A DNA stretch of 64,000 nt from Holacanthus passer (GCA_025331565.1 JAFREQ010000011.1:15458001-15522000), one strand, 5' to 3'. Counted from the stretch's first letter, positions 34,801-46,574 are shown. The notes: generated by a model from the sequence alone, not told the origin. A program made the numbers and translations.

Positions 34801-36597
34801 GCTTTACACACAGTGTTAACTATGACAACATGGAAAACGTGCGTATGTATGTTTACACACTGAATGGCATGAATACACATGCCTCTCCATTTTTTCTCAG
34901 TGTAGAGATTCATCTTCTCTTTATTTAACTGTTAACACCACTCCCTGTTTTATCAAGGAAATACTCATCACACTGTGCTGGAATAGGTTAGGTGAGTAGT
35001 GTATGAGTAATGTGTGTTGAACTTTGTGGAATTGTGCCCTCTGAGCCCTGCATATGGGAAATACTCTTGTGCCCTTGAATGTCATGAGACAATACAGCAG
35101 AATGGAAGTCACAGATGACTGAACCAGTAGTTTTGGATAAATATTTTTGTCTCTAGTGAAATTAAAGTTTTGTGTAGGTCATGTATTTCAGAAGCACTTG
35201 TTATATTTGTTGAAATTCTCTTTACATCCAGACAGCAATCAATGAATCTCAAAATCTGGTATCTGGCTTAGGAGGGAGGCCTGAAGGGAGAGGATGGAAT
35301 TTTTTTGGTTGAACAGTTTCAAAATCTTTCTCTCCTGGTTTCTCCCACATTAACCAACCCCAGCTTTAATCCTGGTTTTAAGTCCACTAGACTTTCTCTT
35401 ATAATTCTCATTGTGTTTTATAAATAACAAGAAATTGCTGCTGCTGGTATTCAGTCTGCTGTTTATTTCTCTGCTCAGTTATTCTTATTTATGCACCTGC
35501 AGGTTGACAAAAGCCCAGAGGGCCAGTTTATCCAGCTGATGGCGTTGCCTCGGACCCTGCAGCAAAAGATCACAAAGCTGGTCGATCCCCCGGGGAAAAA
35601 CCGAGACGTGGAGGAGATCCTGCTTCAGGTTGCTCAGGACCCAGACTGTGGAGCTGTCGTGCAACAAGGTTCGGATTAAAGAACGAGGGAAGGGGTGTAG
35701 AATAGAGGAAAAGACAACCTATTGTAGAATGTGTTCTCTGGAGATGATGTATGATGATGGTAAGAAAAGCACAAAGAGAGAGAGAGGGATGGATGGAAGG
35801 GAAAAGTCATCACTCTCAGATGTTTCATTAAAATTCACCCTTCTGAGATACAGTACATGTACAGATCAAGGCCATTATTGTGTGTGGTGAAAATGTTGTC
35901 CAATGTCACAGAAGGCCCATCAGCTCTAAGATGCATCATCACTCCTTGCAATTTTGAAATTTTAAGCCAGTAAATGTAATTTTTAATCTCTGGAACACTG
36001 CTGAAATGCATCATTCTTCCAAATGTATCCCAAATTGTCCCAGTGCTGTCTGAGATACAGTATCACATTCAAATAAACAAACACTATCTGTAGCTTGTTA
36101 GATTGACTGATGTAATTTTAAGGACAATTTGAGTGTGTAGCACTTTAATTTCATGTTGAAGGAGCAAACAATGAAACCTATACCCATAATTAGCACTCAT
36201 AGTATTATATTGCAGAGTGATGAGATATTAATTGTTGTGTAATTGCATGTTTTTGTTCCTCCGCAGGTATTTCGTCTATTGTGAAATCCTCCAGCATAAC
36301 ACAGAGTGTCAAAGGCATTGCTACAGCTGGTAGGCACTCTCCTCTTCTTTGTTTGAATTGTCCACTTTGAAGAAATGGAAATGATATTTTGAAAAAATCT
36401 CATAGAGTGTGTGCTTAAACATTCCACTATGCTTTAATATGGAAATAGCCTTCTTTTAAAGTGGTTGTTAATCTTCTGTGCTCTGTGTGTCCTGGTCCTC
36501 CCCAGGCTTGTGGAAGACTGTGTCATACAGCTCCAAGAAACTGATGAAGATGTGGAAGGGCTGGAGGAGAAAGCCATCTGTCTCACAGATGTCCTGA
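31700..36597 (+). CDS. TAMM41: TAMM41, mitochondrial phosphatidate cytidylyltransferase (complete, 8 exons)
   Basis: The enzyme converts phosphatidic acid and CTP to CDP-diacylglycerol on the matrix side of the inner mitochondrial membrane, the first step of cardiolipin synthesis. Joined coding exons are 31700-31837, 32596-32778, 33125-33217, 33519-33669, 34178-34323, 35503-35668, 36267-36329 and 36506-36597: 1032 nt, 343 residues plus TGA. All borders are GT..AG and phases match. The nucleotidyltransferase signature AYGSGVF is at residues 29-35 (GSG 31-33), followed by the acidic motif MLDFVIAVDDP (49-59) with likely metal-binding Asp51/57. Other conserved blocks are NLKSAVTASFLMLPESF (exon 4), AGLSYAGDFRM across the exon 4/5 join, DKSPEGQFIQLM and DPPGKNRDVEEIL (exon 6). 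The basic tail KMWKGWRRK ends the protein as in human. The length is close to the vertebrate protein. The start has A at -3 and aligns with the human N-terminus. Intact; no sign of decay. Confidence 0.96.
32596..32778 (+). CDS. TAMM41: TAMM41 exon 2 (residues 47-107)
   Basis: Acceptor CTATATACAG; carries the LDFVIAVDDP acidic motif and GASVYYNTL. Ends GGG AGG before donor GTAAAT, phase 0. The open frame extends 84 nt upstream and well into the intron, which is chance. Confidence 0.95.
33125..33217 (+). CDS. TAMM41: TAMM41 exon 3 (residues 108-138)
   Basis: Acceptor TTCTTGTCAG. Begins IIKYGVIST and ends AGRLHKP before donor GTCAGT; 31 whole codons, phase 0 at both ends. Confidence 0.94.
33519..33669 (+). 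CDS. TAMM41: TAMM41 exon 4 (residues 139-188)
   Basis: Acceptor CCATGCAG. Codes VKMLVQSENGKLRAAL and the strongly conserved NLKSAVTASFLMLPESF. Ends within a Gly codon (G|GG) before donor GTAACT, phase 1. Confidence 0.94.
34178..34323 (+). CDS. TAMM41: TAMM41 exon 5 (residues 189-237)
   Basis: Acceptor TTTTTGTCAAG. Completes Gly189, then DFRMVIGEDKSKV and PQVVYKPQQGKLE. Ends after GAG before donor GTGAAT, phase 0. Confidence 0.94.
35503..35668 (+). CDS. TAMM41: TAMM41 exon 6 (residues 238-292)
   Basis: Acceptor GCACCTGCAG. Codes VDKSPEGQFIQLM and DPPGKNRDVEEIL. Ends in the first base of Gly293 before GTTCGG, a weak donor that is supported by the phase of the next exon. Confidence 0.9.
36267..36329 (+). 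CDS. TAMM41: TAMM41 exon 7 (residues 293-313)
   Basis: Acceptor TCCTCCGCAG. Codes ISSIVKSSSITQSVKGIATA. Ends in the first base of Gly314 before donor GTAGGC. Confidence 0.93.
36506..36597 (+). CDS. TAMM41: TAMM41 exon 8 (residues 314-343 and stop)
   Basis: Acceptor TCCTCCCCAG. Codes LWKTVSYSSKKLMKMWKGW and a basic tail, stop TGA at 36595-36597. A longer open frame in another phase over this exon is a shadow. Confidence 0.93.
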
Positions 36598-38546
36598 TTC
36601 CATCTGTCTGCCAGGAGTGTGTCCTCTATAACTGTCAGCCAGACAATCAACGTCCATCCTTTGATTTCACCCTGAAAAAAATGGCTGTGGCTGGAACAAT
36701 CACACACTCACCACTGATTGTATCACTGCATCGCCTCGGTGAGTGTGGATCAGTTACCAGGCGTAAGTCTGTGTTTGAAGAGTGTTGAACTATCTGTACA
36801 ACTGCCCTTTATCACGCAGTTCAGAAAAGTTGTAGAAAAGCGGGTGACATTTCACAAGCTGACTGAATTATGGCTGACATTTAATGGTACTACACGTTGG
36901 ACCTTTCTGGATAATGACTACAGTGACTGGCAAGGAACTGCTGAATCCGCCATGTCTAGAGCCACAGCAGGCAACAAGTACTGCAAGTATAATGAAGAAA
37001 AGACTTTTGAACTCTTCAGATGTGGACTCGTGTTCCATATCACACTTCATGTCCCTCTCTCATGTTGCCAAAGATCTAATCTCTTTCATCCCTTTACATA
37101 TTTTGATGGTCTACCATATTTATGTCAGTATTCATAAAATAGAAAATATGTTCACATTTATTTTATGATACAAATGTTCCTCATTGTTAACATCTGTTTA
37201 CCTTCTCAACACAATTTCTTGTCATGAGCTCATCGTATTGACAAGTGGAGGTCTTTAATAGGAAAATGCATTGATTGGTTCTTCACAAATACTTGCTGTA
37301 GTCTTAATTCAAGTAGAAGAAATAGGTTTATTAAACTTTTTAACACAACAGAAACTGTGTTACTCTGTATTCCTCTTTTTACCTCATTGAATAATATCCT
37401 CTAGTCTCTTACAACTGACGTTTTGTGCCTTGTACGCCTCTTTTTACTGCTTTTCATCATTGTCATAATAGAAGAAGATACTGTTTGTGTCTTTTTGCAT
37501 GTTTTGCCTCACTTTATTTGGGCTGTTTTTTTTCTGTTTTCGTTGTTACCTGCTTTTAGCAACTTAACTGGTTTGACCACTTGTTAGTGTTAAGTTATGA
37601 AGAAATATATTTATTCATACATTATGACCCAAGAAAAAGAAATCATCAAAACATAAGTGAAGTGAGTGAAGTCAGCGTGATAAAGGTCTACTGGTCCCAT
37701 CATCATGCAGTCAGTGGTAACTGTCTCAGTCACGTCCTGGTGCTGTCACTTGCCTTTTTTACTACATCATGAGTCATATTTTAAAATGACCTCAGCTATG
37801 GACGCATTCATTTTAAAGTGGACTCGCATCATATGATTTGTTGTGTGCCCTTCTTTTTCATTAGTAATCTGTCTCTACTGCTTTTTTAATAATCTGTGTA
37901 TTTTGAGACAGTTTGCACAATTTAGTCCAACCATTGCTATTAGTGATGGAAGTATAAGTTCTGTGATCAAATAAGATTTGACTGCCTGCCTGCTCCTATT
38001 CCCTGGTTGAAAAACCCAGGATCTATAAATTTGCAAATATTTTCATTTCAAAGGTTTAACTGCTGGACACAAAATGTCTCCTACTTTAATGAAAAACTCC
38101 ATTCTCTGTGCCCTAAACTGAGATTTAAGGTGGCACAGAGAAACTTTCCCCTTTGGCAGGTGAAATGTAAACAGCCTTCAAATGTTAAACTGTGCACAGT
38201 CATCATTCTGCACATTGAAGGTCAAACAACAAGAGAAGGAACAATAAGCAAAACATGTTATTTGAGTGGAGGTGAAATTTAAGTGAAAGTAAATAAGTGT
38301 TTGCATCAAAATATACCACCAAAGGTAGAAGAATGCATCATGTAGAATCATTTCAGAATGATTTATATTATTGGATTATAATATTTGATGTGTCATCGTG
38401 TAAGCATTTAATGTCGCAGCTGGTTAAGGTGGGGCTATAAACTAACACCTTATTTTGTTTTGTTTGATTTTTTTTTCTACTTTAGATACTGCTGGGTAGT
38501 TTAATATATAATGCATCATAATCTATTATTATTTTAAAATAAAATC

Positions 38547-38690
38547 TAAAGCTGCAAAGTAACAGGTAACTAAAGCTGCTAACTAAATGTAGTGGAGTAA
38601 AAATATTTTATTCAGCAATGGAATAGAAATATAAAATACTATTGAAGCAGTAAATGTATTTAGTTACTTTCAAAGACAGGTAAAGATGTA
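38547..38690 (-). mobile_element. Fragment of the AAGTAC-family MITE
   Basis: GCTGCAAAGTAACAGGTAAC, TAGTGGAGTAAAAATATTTT and AATAGAAATATAAAATACTA match the inverted interior of the element seen at 18537-19200. Both ends are missing. Confidence 0.55.
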
Positions 38691-38892
38691 GTCTACTAAC
38701 TTTACTTTGAAATATAATAGTTTTAAAACAATCCTACTGTCTGTGTTCAGAAATGTCACTGTGTTCAGTTATCAAACATGGCAGGGGAGTTGATTTTGCC
38801 CCATGTCACCTCAGCGAAAAACCAATGCTACATAAACAGCTATATACAGAGGCATAACACACTATAATGCAGTTGTAAGCAGATATAACTGT

Positions 38893-39035
38893 AAGATAAG
38901 ATATGACAAGACAGCTGCAAGATGATTAGTAGGTAAACAATGTAAACAAGAGAAGTATAAAAAAGTATTAATCTAACTAGAGTAAAAAGTATCAACAGTT
39001 TAACTAGGATAAAAAGTATCAACAATTAAACATCT
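38893..39035. repeat. Second copy of the 7200-type teleost repeat
   Basis: TTAGTAGGTAAACAATGTAA, ACAAGAGAAGTATAAAAAAG and the AACTAG..TAAAAAGTATCAAC tandem units match 7267-7400 closely. Supports this as one dispersed family. Confidence 0.75.
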
Positions 39036-39339
39036 AATATATTATTTAAACAATTTTATACAAGTCTGAAACACTTCAATTATGCTTTAGCTGTGTACAT
39101 TATAGTGTGTTATTACCCATTTATTAACTACTTATAAATGCTGAATAGGAGCGTCACCATGTTGGTGCTTGTAATTATTTATCCTGCATATTTTAATACG
39201 GGTGCTTTCCCTCATAAAGTCAAAGCAGGCAACTCTGATGAATCATCTCCACATGTCGCCACCTCCAGTCTCTCCGGATAACAAACACAGTGACAGCAGC
39301 CAAACCTCCAGAGGATGTGATGCAACGCGCTCATTAACA

Positions 39340-39540
39340 TAACCTATGCTGATGTCATGGCTCCGCTCCTCGGCCAATCAGCGCGCTTCACTTTCACCAC
39401 CTGCTAGGAACTGAATTCCATCATTCCAGGCATTCCTGCCCTCCTCCTCCCTCCTCCCTCCCTCCCTCCCTCCCTCCCCCTCCTCCTCCTCCTCTTCCTC
39501 CTTCAGCCTACAACCAAGTTAGTCCCGACAGCTCTTGCTA
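39340..39540 (+). promoter_or_regulatory. VGLL4: VGLL4 upstream promoter with TEAD-site doublet
   Basis: The region has CpGs (CAACGCGC, GCGCGC), a CCAAT box at 39374-39378 in GGCCAATCAG, and two MCAT/TEAD core sites CATTCC at 39422-39427 and 39431-39436 on the same strand, separated by AGG. A further AATTCC lies 8 bp upstream (39414-39419). A 60-bp homopyrimidine tract (CCT/CCCT units, about 39438-39500) follows. It is the only CpG-rich patch upstream of the 41145 coding exon, so it probably holds the promoter and a non-coding first exon of the long VGLL4 transcript. The exon border is not determined; GTATTT at 40196 is one candidate donor. Confidence 0.55.
39438..39500. repeat. Homopyrimidine (CCCT/CCT)n tract
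   Basis: Almost pure C/T over about 60 bp, made of CCTCCTCC and CCCTCCCT units. Potential triplex- or quadruplex-forming sequence at the promoter. Confidence 0.85.
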
Positions 39541-40404
39541 CTATTGTCTCCCTCCTACCAGGAGCGTTTATACCCGCGGCTTCTCTCCTCAATCTCTACC
39601 GGAACTAAAATCTCTCTTTTGTGTTTCTATTTATTTCTGGGACTATTATCATACTGGAAGATACCAAAGTGGCGCTTGAAGGAGGTTTGTGCTGTCCGAC
39701 GTGAAGTTGTGTGTGACTGACATTGTTTCGGGTTTGTTGGATGAGAGTGCGCTTTTTTTTCTCCTTTCCTTTGCTGCCAGTTCAGTTTAGTTCAGACAGG
39801 GTTGAAATCAAATCCGACTTTTTTTAAATAAGGAGTTTCATTGAGGATCAGAAGCGGCTGGTTCCCAAAACTTTCTCATGTCATGAAAGCACCTTTGAGC
39901 CAAATGCTTCCCTCCAGGGATTTTGGCACATGTTGGCTTTAGTGGATTTCATTTATGGTGCCAGCTTCAGAGGTCTGATAAGGAAACACTGAGTCATGCT
40001 CTTAGAAATATAAATAAAGATCTGATGGGAATAAAAAAAAGCACTTGCTACTAATATAACTGCTTTTATTTGTTTGGCTCGTTTTGTTTTGTGTTAAAAC
40101 CTGAAATGTGCATGCAGTTAAGTCTGAAGCTGTAAGGACAGTTTTTAATCATCATCTTGCTCCAAACGCTGTTTTCCTGGAGAAATGAGGGGAAGGTATT
40201 TTAGGAATGCAGAAAGAAGGAAGAGAAGCACACTGGAGTTTTATATTTATATACATATACATGTCCACAAAATACCTTTCATGGCTCAGCAAGACGGAAG
40301 GATCAACACTGTAGGACTAAACCCAAAGAAATACTTTAACATATTTTGTTAGGTCAAATGTCACAGGAAGGTCAATAATAGAACAAACTCCAGGACAGTA
40401 GCAG

Positions 40405-40740
40405 TGAAGTACTCCTACTCTTTTAAAGGACCAGTACTACAATTTGAAATGATACAAGTACAAAGTCCTGCATTCAAAACTTGAGTAAAAGTACAGAAGT
40501 ATTATCAGCAAAAGTATAGTTGCTGTGTATATCAAAAGTAGTCATGCTTATATATCCTTATACTCATGTATTGTACTGGATATTTGAACTGCATTTGTTA
40601 GTCAATTGATAGAAAATTATTTGGCAGCTGTTCTGATAATTGATTAAGTCATTTTTTAAGCAAAAATGCCAAATATCCACTGCTTCAAGCTTCTGTCACC
40701 TTGAGCTTTAGGAAATTATGATGGACATAAATAATATGCA
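40405..40740. mobile_element. Second composite AAGTAC / TTAGTCAATTG repeat
   Basis: GTACAAAGTCCTGCATTCAA, AAACTTGAGTAAAAGTACAG and TTAGTCAATTGATAGAAAAT, followed by AAGCAAAAATGCCAAATATC, correspond to both parts of the composite element at 18537-19200. Non-coding and diverged. Confidence 0.65.
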
Positions 40741-41134
40741 CAAAAATAATATGCACTAATGTTTTATCGGATATTTTTAAGATTGTACTCAGGCAAAAGT
40801 TTGTGCTCAGTCACTTGTGTTGAAAACATTAAACACTGATTTGCTGAGAAGTTTTGTTACATGAAGAAAAAAGTTTTGCATGTTCATAACATAACTTGAA
40901 ATTCATAACTGTGCTGCTAAAAAAGTTGTATTTTAGTTTCTGTACCAAAACTCAGGTATCTTGAATTAACAATGATATGATTCTTTATAGGAGTAGCTGA
41001 TTTTATTTGTGGTTGTAAGTACAGACCTGTGAGATCTTGATCTTAAAGACATGTAACAAATATTTTATATTTAAGAGATTTAAGCCAAATAATTCTCAGT
41101 GTGCATTTTCACCACTGTCCTCTCTGTCCTCCAG

Positions 41135-41208
41135 GTATCCAAGCATGGAGACACCACTGGATGTTCTGTCAAGAGCAGCATCATTTGTTCATGCGAATGA
41201 AGAAGAGA
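41135..41208 (+). CDS. VGLL4: VGLL4 long-isoform first coding exon (CDS from 41145)
   Basis: VGLL4 is a nuclear transcription cofactor whose C-terminal Tondu motifs bind TEAD factors in competition with YAP/TAZ. The 21 codons from ATG 41145 begin METPLDVLSRAASFVHANEE, closely matching the human isoform METPLDVLSRAASLVHADDE. The acceptor TCTGTCCTCCAG ends at 41134, with ten leader bases before the ATG, so at least one non-coding exon lies upstream. The donor is a consensus GTAAGT at 41209. The exon ends in phase 1 (A|), the same phase as the alternative exon at 57748, so both can join the exon at 63832; the junction residue here becomes Ser. The Tondu exons lie beyond the right edge. Confidence 0.93.
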
Positions 41209-44200
41209 GTAAGTTTGATCAGACTACTCAGTTCCTCTTGTTTCTTGTGTGTCAGCAGAAGTGGAGTTTAGATTCATATCTTTTTCTTTTTTTCCATCTG
41301 GACTCTTGTGCTGTCACAAGGTGCACTGTGGACAAACGATTTGTATGATTTGGAGTCGCGCTACATGTTGATGAAGTGCGACATCATAAGTCTTGGCCCT
41401 GTTTGCTGCCATAAGACAATAGGCGTCTTTGTGCTGTGCAGACTTGCAGTTGCAGATACGCAGGCAAATAAGACCCGCCGCGCTCAACGGCCATCAGCAC
41501 TGCTGCTCTCCAACCAGCTTGTTTGCTTGTGATAACCTGCTTTCACTTGAATCAGGGCAGGGTGGCTCTGATCTGTTTCTACCTCCATGTCAGTGTCTGT
41601 CCTCCGACTTCCTGTCTGTCCATCTTCTTCTTTCTTTCATTTTCCTCTCAGCCTCCTGTCTTCTCGCTTTTCTCCTTTTCCTAATCATGTCTGAGGACTT
41701 CTGGCGTTGCTGAAAAAAAAATTCCTTCCGAGATTAAGGAGAAATGGCCAATCCTTGTCAGCAGGCCTCTCCACAGCCAGCAGGCCCCCGAGCTGAGTGA
41801 AACCAACAAGTACACTTAACATTCAATGGATACCACTGATAATTGATCTGTCTGGAGGTTCAGTTTGTTGTTCTTTTAGTATTCTCCTCAGCAGCTCAGC
41901 AGATCCTGTGTCTTGTATTTAATAATTGCCTTCTGGCTGTGCAGCACTTAATTACTGTTGTGGGAAAAGGCATTTAAAAATATGGGTGTGAGAAGCAGGT
42001 GGATTTTTCTTTTTAATGAATTTATTTTTGTTGTGAAGGAATTTGAATCTGCACAAGCTTTGGGACGGTATGATGTGAGTTCCTAAAGGGCAGCCAAATG
42101 GAGGCCTGATTTCCATTAAGAGACATGAAAATTATAATTTGGTTTAAGTGCAAGCCGGCTCCTGTTACAACCATTTCAGATGGAGGTAACAAGTTTTTCA
42201 AGTTATTTAAAGTTGCCTGTCGTCTTCTTAACTTGGAACATATAGTAAATATACAGGAAAGTTTGGATAATCAGAGCATATTTAGAAAGTGCTTCAGCTG
42301 TGTAATGTCTCCATGTGTCCTCCTCTGTGTCACCAGTTTGTTCCCATAATCCTTCGACTTAAATGAGCTGAATATCAGCTTCCTTGGACTTGCATGGGAG
42401 CCCCCCTCCTCTGCTCCCTCGCTCCCCTGCAGTGTTTTTGTTTTTTCCTCTGCGCTGATGTCACTTTTTGTTGTGGGTCGTGCATGGCCTCTTTGTCCAA
42501 AGACAATGCGCCCGACCTGTTTCCACAATAGTGCAGGAGAAATGGGCGAGCCAGCGATCCAGCCCACTAAGCCAGTTAACCAACCAGCTAGTCCGCCAGG
42601 CTAGCTACGAGTCAGTCAGCCAAACAGGCCCACAGGCACTTGAGTCAGTAACCTCTGCTTACTTATTTGCATTTATGACAAGCTTTTGTAGCTGCACTTG
42701 AAACCAGAGCACTTGCCACAGGACGGGGGTGGGTGGGGGGTGGGTCTCAGGACCAGGTGGGGCTTGTGAGTTCACAACATTCAGAGCTTGAAATGAAGCA
42801 TTGTTTTTTTAAACCACACTCCTGCAGATAACCCATCTCTGTTGGAAATGAATTTCTCAGCTTATTACACACATGATGTCTTGAGGGAAATAAAATTACA
42901 GCTCATGAATAATGTATTGGTCCGAGGTCGAGCTGCTTGGCTCTAAAGTGGAAAATATACTACAATAATATCCAAAAATAGCTTGTTGGCCTTAGCCTGG
43001 ATTAATTAAGGCTGTTTGATTATGAGTCCTTATCTAAAATTAAAACCTTTTCTATGTTAGTTTTTATTTAAATTTGGGCCTTGTTAAACCTTTGGGATTT
43101 TTCTGTCTGCTTTTAAATTTGAAATGACAGTACCCATCACACATAAAACGTGATGGGTTGATAGCAGCTTTTTTTCACAGAGCAGAAGGCATCAACCCAC
43201 AGTTGTTACACTTTGAACTATCACAGCTTTAGACCTGCGTTGCTACCCTGCCTTTCTGGTTAATGTTTTTAAAACCACTATTGTAGTGTGTTTTGATAAT
43301 GTAATGATTCCAAAAGAAGAATACAAATGCCAGTTCGCTTTCCAGGCCTTTCACACATAAGGGTGTAATTTCCACTGCAGGGGTCCATTTTTCTTTTATA
43401 GTTCAATGTAATGTCCTCACTAAAATCTCTCTAAACACTGTCGTCTAACCATCCACCATAATCCAGATGAGGGAAGAAAGGAGTTGATAGAAATGTTGAT
43501 ACGCTCATCTTCAATTAGTATCATGCGCTCAGCAGCAATGAGTGCTTTGCAGACTTTTTTGCCTTGGGTTTTGCCTCTCAGGCCAGGCTGCCCTAGCTCA
43601 TTCATATAGGTTGGTGAGTTTGTATGCAACCTGAAAGGCAAGATCAGGGCTGAAAACAGCTCATTTACCTCCTCTGCACATTTTTCAGATGATGAAATAT
43701 TCTCCTAAAAAGGCTGGAATTGAACATCAATCAAAGATAAGGCAGTAAAGGACATGGAAAGTATTGGGTCTATATCAGCTAAATCTAAACTATGTCTAAC
43801 TAAACATGAGTGTAGAGTCAGCACAGTGTTAATGCAGCAATTTGCACATTTTTTGTTTTAAGAATCTTTTTTGGAAAAGCATGACAAAAATTTCACAATT
43901 TGTATGTATGATATATGTATATAAATAAGTGAAGTCCCTGCATGCGTAGACTTCAGCAGGGCTGATCCTTGCTGTCAAGTGAGTTTGAACTACCACCTTC
44001 CGGTTGGAGAACAAGCTGTCTGTGAACAACACTAATCACAGGTCTTAAGTCAAACAGTCCTGACCTTGAATGTACAATAATTACCGTACACACGTCCTAA
44101 AAAAGCAGTGAAGTAATCTCTGCCTTATATTTAATGGTGAATGTGGGAAAATACTTAATACTTGCTGTCACCCCTCCATAGCAATTTTGGTGGCTACTTG

Positions 44201-44812
44201 GAAGATCTTGCAGTGTGCTCCACCCTTCCTGGAAGCAAACCTGTATTTGAAAATCAACCTTAAACAGTCTGGATTGCACTACAGGCCCAACTCCAAGGAC
44301 AGAGCAAAATGTTTTTGTTTGTAGCTCAGTGCTTTTCTAAATTACAGCAGTTTTGAATACATTTTTGCAATAATTTCTTTTGGTTTTAATGCAAATGCGG
44401 AAACATTGCCAGCGTGCCCCGACTATGCTTGTTGGGTCTTAGATGTTAGATCAAAGAGGGCCGGTGGTTTAGGGCCCTACTGAAGAGATGGAATATGGAC
44501 CTTTTGTTTCTGACAGGAACCACAACAAAAGGAGAACTGGTGCCAAGAGAAGGTGGTTGGCTGAGATCTGTGCCCTCTGCTCTACTTCTGCACACGCACA
44601 GATACACATGCTGTAAACTGAAATCCCGCTTGTTTGTTTAGCGAAAACACACACAATCACAGACACACGCACTTCCAGAATCCCCCTTTCATTGTTACAG
44701 TTGCTATGGTTCGGTCAAACACCACCAGTCTTTTCCGAGCTCTTAGAGAAGGGAAGTAGTCCCTTTGGCCAAATTCCTGCTCTAAATATCACAAAGTTGT
44801 GGATAGTATATA

Positions 44813-45065
44813 CTGTGGGTTGTGGACAAAATAATAGGAACACTTTTCAATATAATACATTCTGATCAAAAACACTACATATCGTAGCTGCAAAAATCAC
44901 CATAGAGCAGATTCAACACCAGTCTTAACCTCCTGAGACCCAAACTTTTGTCTGGTGTGCATTTTTTATTTCTCCTTGCTATTTGGGATAAGTAAGACCT
45001 AGAAAGTATAATAACTAAACTTGTCTTTGTACAGGAAGTGGTTTTTGCAAAAATCTTTCTGATCA
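44813..45065. repeat. Teleost dispersed repeat
   Basis: GTGGACAAAATAATAGGAAC followed by CTCCTGAGACCCAAACTTTT and TCTGGTGTGCATTTTTTATT are strings I recognise as recurring in teleost genomes. No coding capacity. The family name is not recalled. Confidence 0.55.
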
Positions 45066-45389
45066 TAAATGGCCACATTTATTACAAGGCTGTATTGGAT
45101 TGTGTGATTTTTCTTTTGTTCATCTCCAGCATGAAAATCCAATCTCAGGTGTAAGTAAATCTAGTTATTTAATCACCACTGTCTAAACTTGCAGAGCACT
45201 GCAGTGAAATGGAGTTAAACTTTGTCAGCTTTGCAAGAACAGTGTTTCCCTTTAGCCATTAGACAGGTGAGTCATCTGATTTAAAATTTATTCACACACT
45301 AACGTGCTATTTCTTGGCTCAAAATCAGGCTGAGGTGGTACTTTAGTCATGGCCTACTCTACTTTGATTTATTTTATTGCCACGGGTTG

Positions 45390-45770
45390 GCAATGTTGGC
45401 CGCTTTGGCCCAAACTGAGATAACTCAACAACCATAGGATCGCTTGCCATGTAATGTTCTTGATCCCCAGAGGATGAATCCTGCTGAGTTTGTTGATCCC
45501 ATGACTTTTAATCTAGTGCCATCGTCAGGCCAATTTATTTGTCCAATACCTTATCTCCAAATGGCCCCAAAATTAATGACATCATCAGAAATTAGGAATT
45601 GTTAGAATGCTAACACACTAAGATATGATTGTGAACATGGTAAACATTATGCCTGCTAACACTGTGTGTGTCATTGTGAGCATGTTAGTGTACTCACATT
45701 AGCATTTAGGTTAAAGCACCAGTGGGCCTAAGTATAGTCTCACAGAGCTGCATGGTTGTAGGCTAAATTG
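45390..45770 (+). repeat. Teleost dispersed repeat (GCTAACA-rich)
   Basis: It contains CCCCAGAGGATGAATCCTGC, GATCCCATGACTTTTAATCT, GAACATGGTAAACATTATGC, CTGCTAACACTG, CATTGTGAGCATGTTAGTGT and CTCACAGAGCTGCATGGTTG in the order typical of a very common teleost non-coding repeat. Probably a decayed retroelement end. Confidence 0.7.
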
Positions 45771-46574
45771 TCTTTTGATAGAAACAAAAATGTAAACTGC
45801 CCTGAACTGATTCACATAACTTGATCTGAATCTGATCATTGCTGGATTTTCATTTCTTTCATCTTTCATTTCATTCACGTACTGCAGGTCACACTGAGGT
45901 GGACCAGACTAACACATCCTGCCATAGTCTGAGTCTTGGGTGTCCTCACTTAAAGTTGTATATGAATGAATTACTGCAAGCTTGTAAATTTGACTTTGCT
46001 CATTTTCAGCTTTTCAAGGGAGGCATGATAGTCAGGAAGAGAGCGGTCGAGACTCGTCAGAGCTTGTTGACGCTCGGTTGTGTAGAGTCAGATCAACGCT
46101 GAAAGTGAAATCGGAGAGTTTGCATCACGGCACTTTGTCTAAACCGTGCCGGAGGCCAACAGTATTCCAGGTGGGAGGTAATTTGACCAAGGATTCATGC
46201 CCGTGGGTGGGATGGGTTGGGTTTTGGGTGTGTGTCAAACTTTTTCAGCAAGGAGTGGGTTTGCCCTCCAGCCTGTCCAGGTTTCTGACAGATATTCCTC
46301 AGTGCTGATTGTGCAACATGACACAGGTGTAAAACAACTACACATGATATGGTGAGCGGCATATCTCAGTCTCTTCACTGCATGGCTTGTCAAGGTGATT
46401 TTCAGTTAAGAAAGCTTAAACTTTAACAAATGACGTGGTCCTTGAATGTTTTAATACACAGCATGCCACAACAAAAAGAGTGTGAGCTTTGATGCAGTTT
46501 AGGCAAAGAACTCTTTTTGCAGGATTATTAAAACTAGCCTGCCTCTGTGTAACAATGTTAAATTAAAGTTTGAT

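Larger units (their letters stand above)
31838..36505 (+). other. TAMM41: TAMM41 introns
   Basis: The seven introns are 758, 346, 301, 508, 1179, 598 and 176 nt. I see no nested gene, tRNA or clear transposon in them. The largest (34324-35502) is plain AT-rich sequence. Confidence 0.85.
36598..39340. other. TAMM41 3' flank and TAMM41-VGLL4 intergenic region
   Basis: It should contain the TAMM41 3' UTR. The first plausible poly(A) signal I see is an ATTAAA at 37330-37335, with an AATAAA only at 38538; neither is certain. The open frame 36718-37137 has no recognisable domain. Two repeats occupy 38547-38690 and 38893-39035. Otherwise nothing is recognised. Confidence 0.6.

Noticed and set aside
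36718..37137. 139-residue plus-strand frame after TAMM41
   Set aside because: It begins inside the 3' flank in a frame unrelated to TAMM41, with no recognised domain; more likely 3' UTR or chance.
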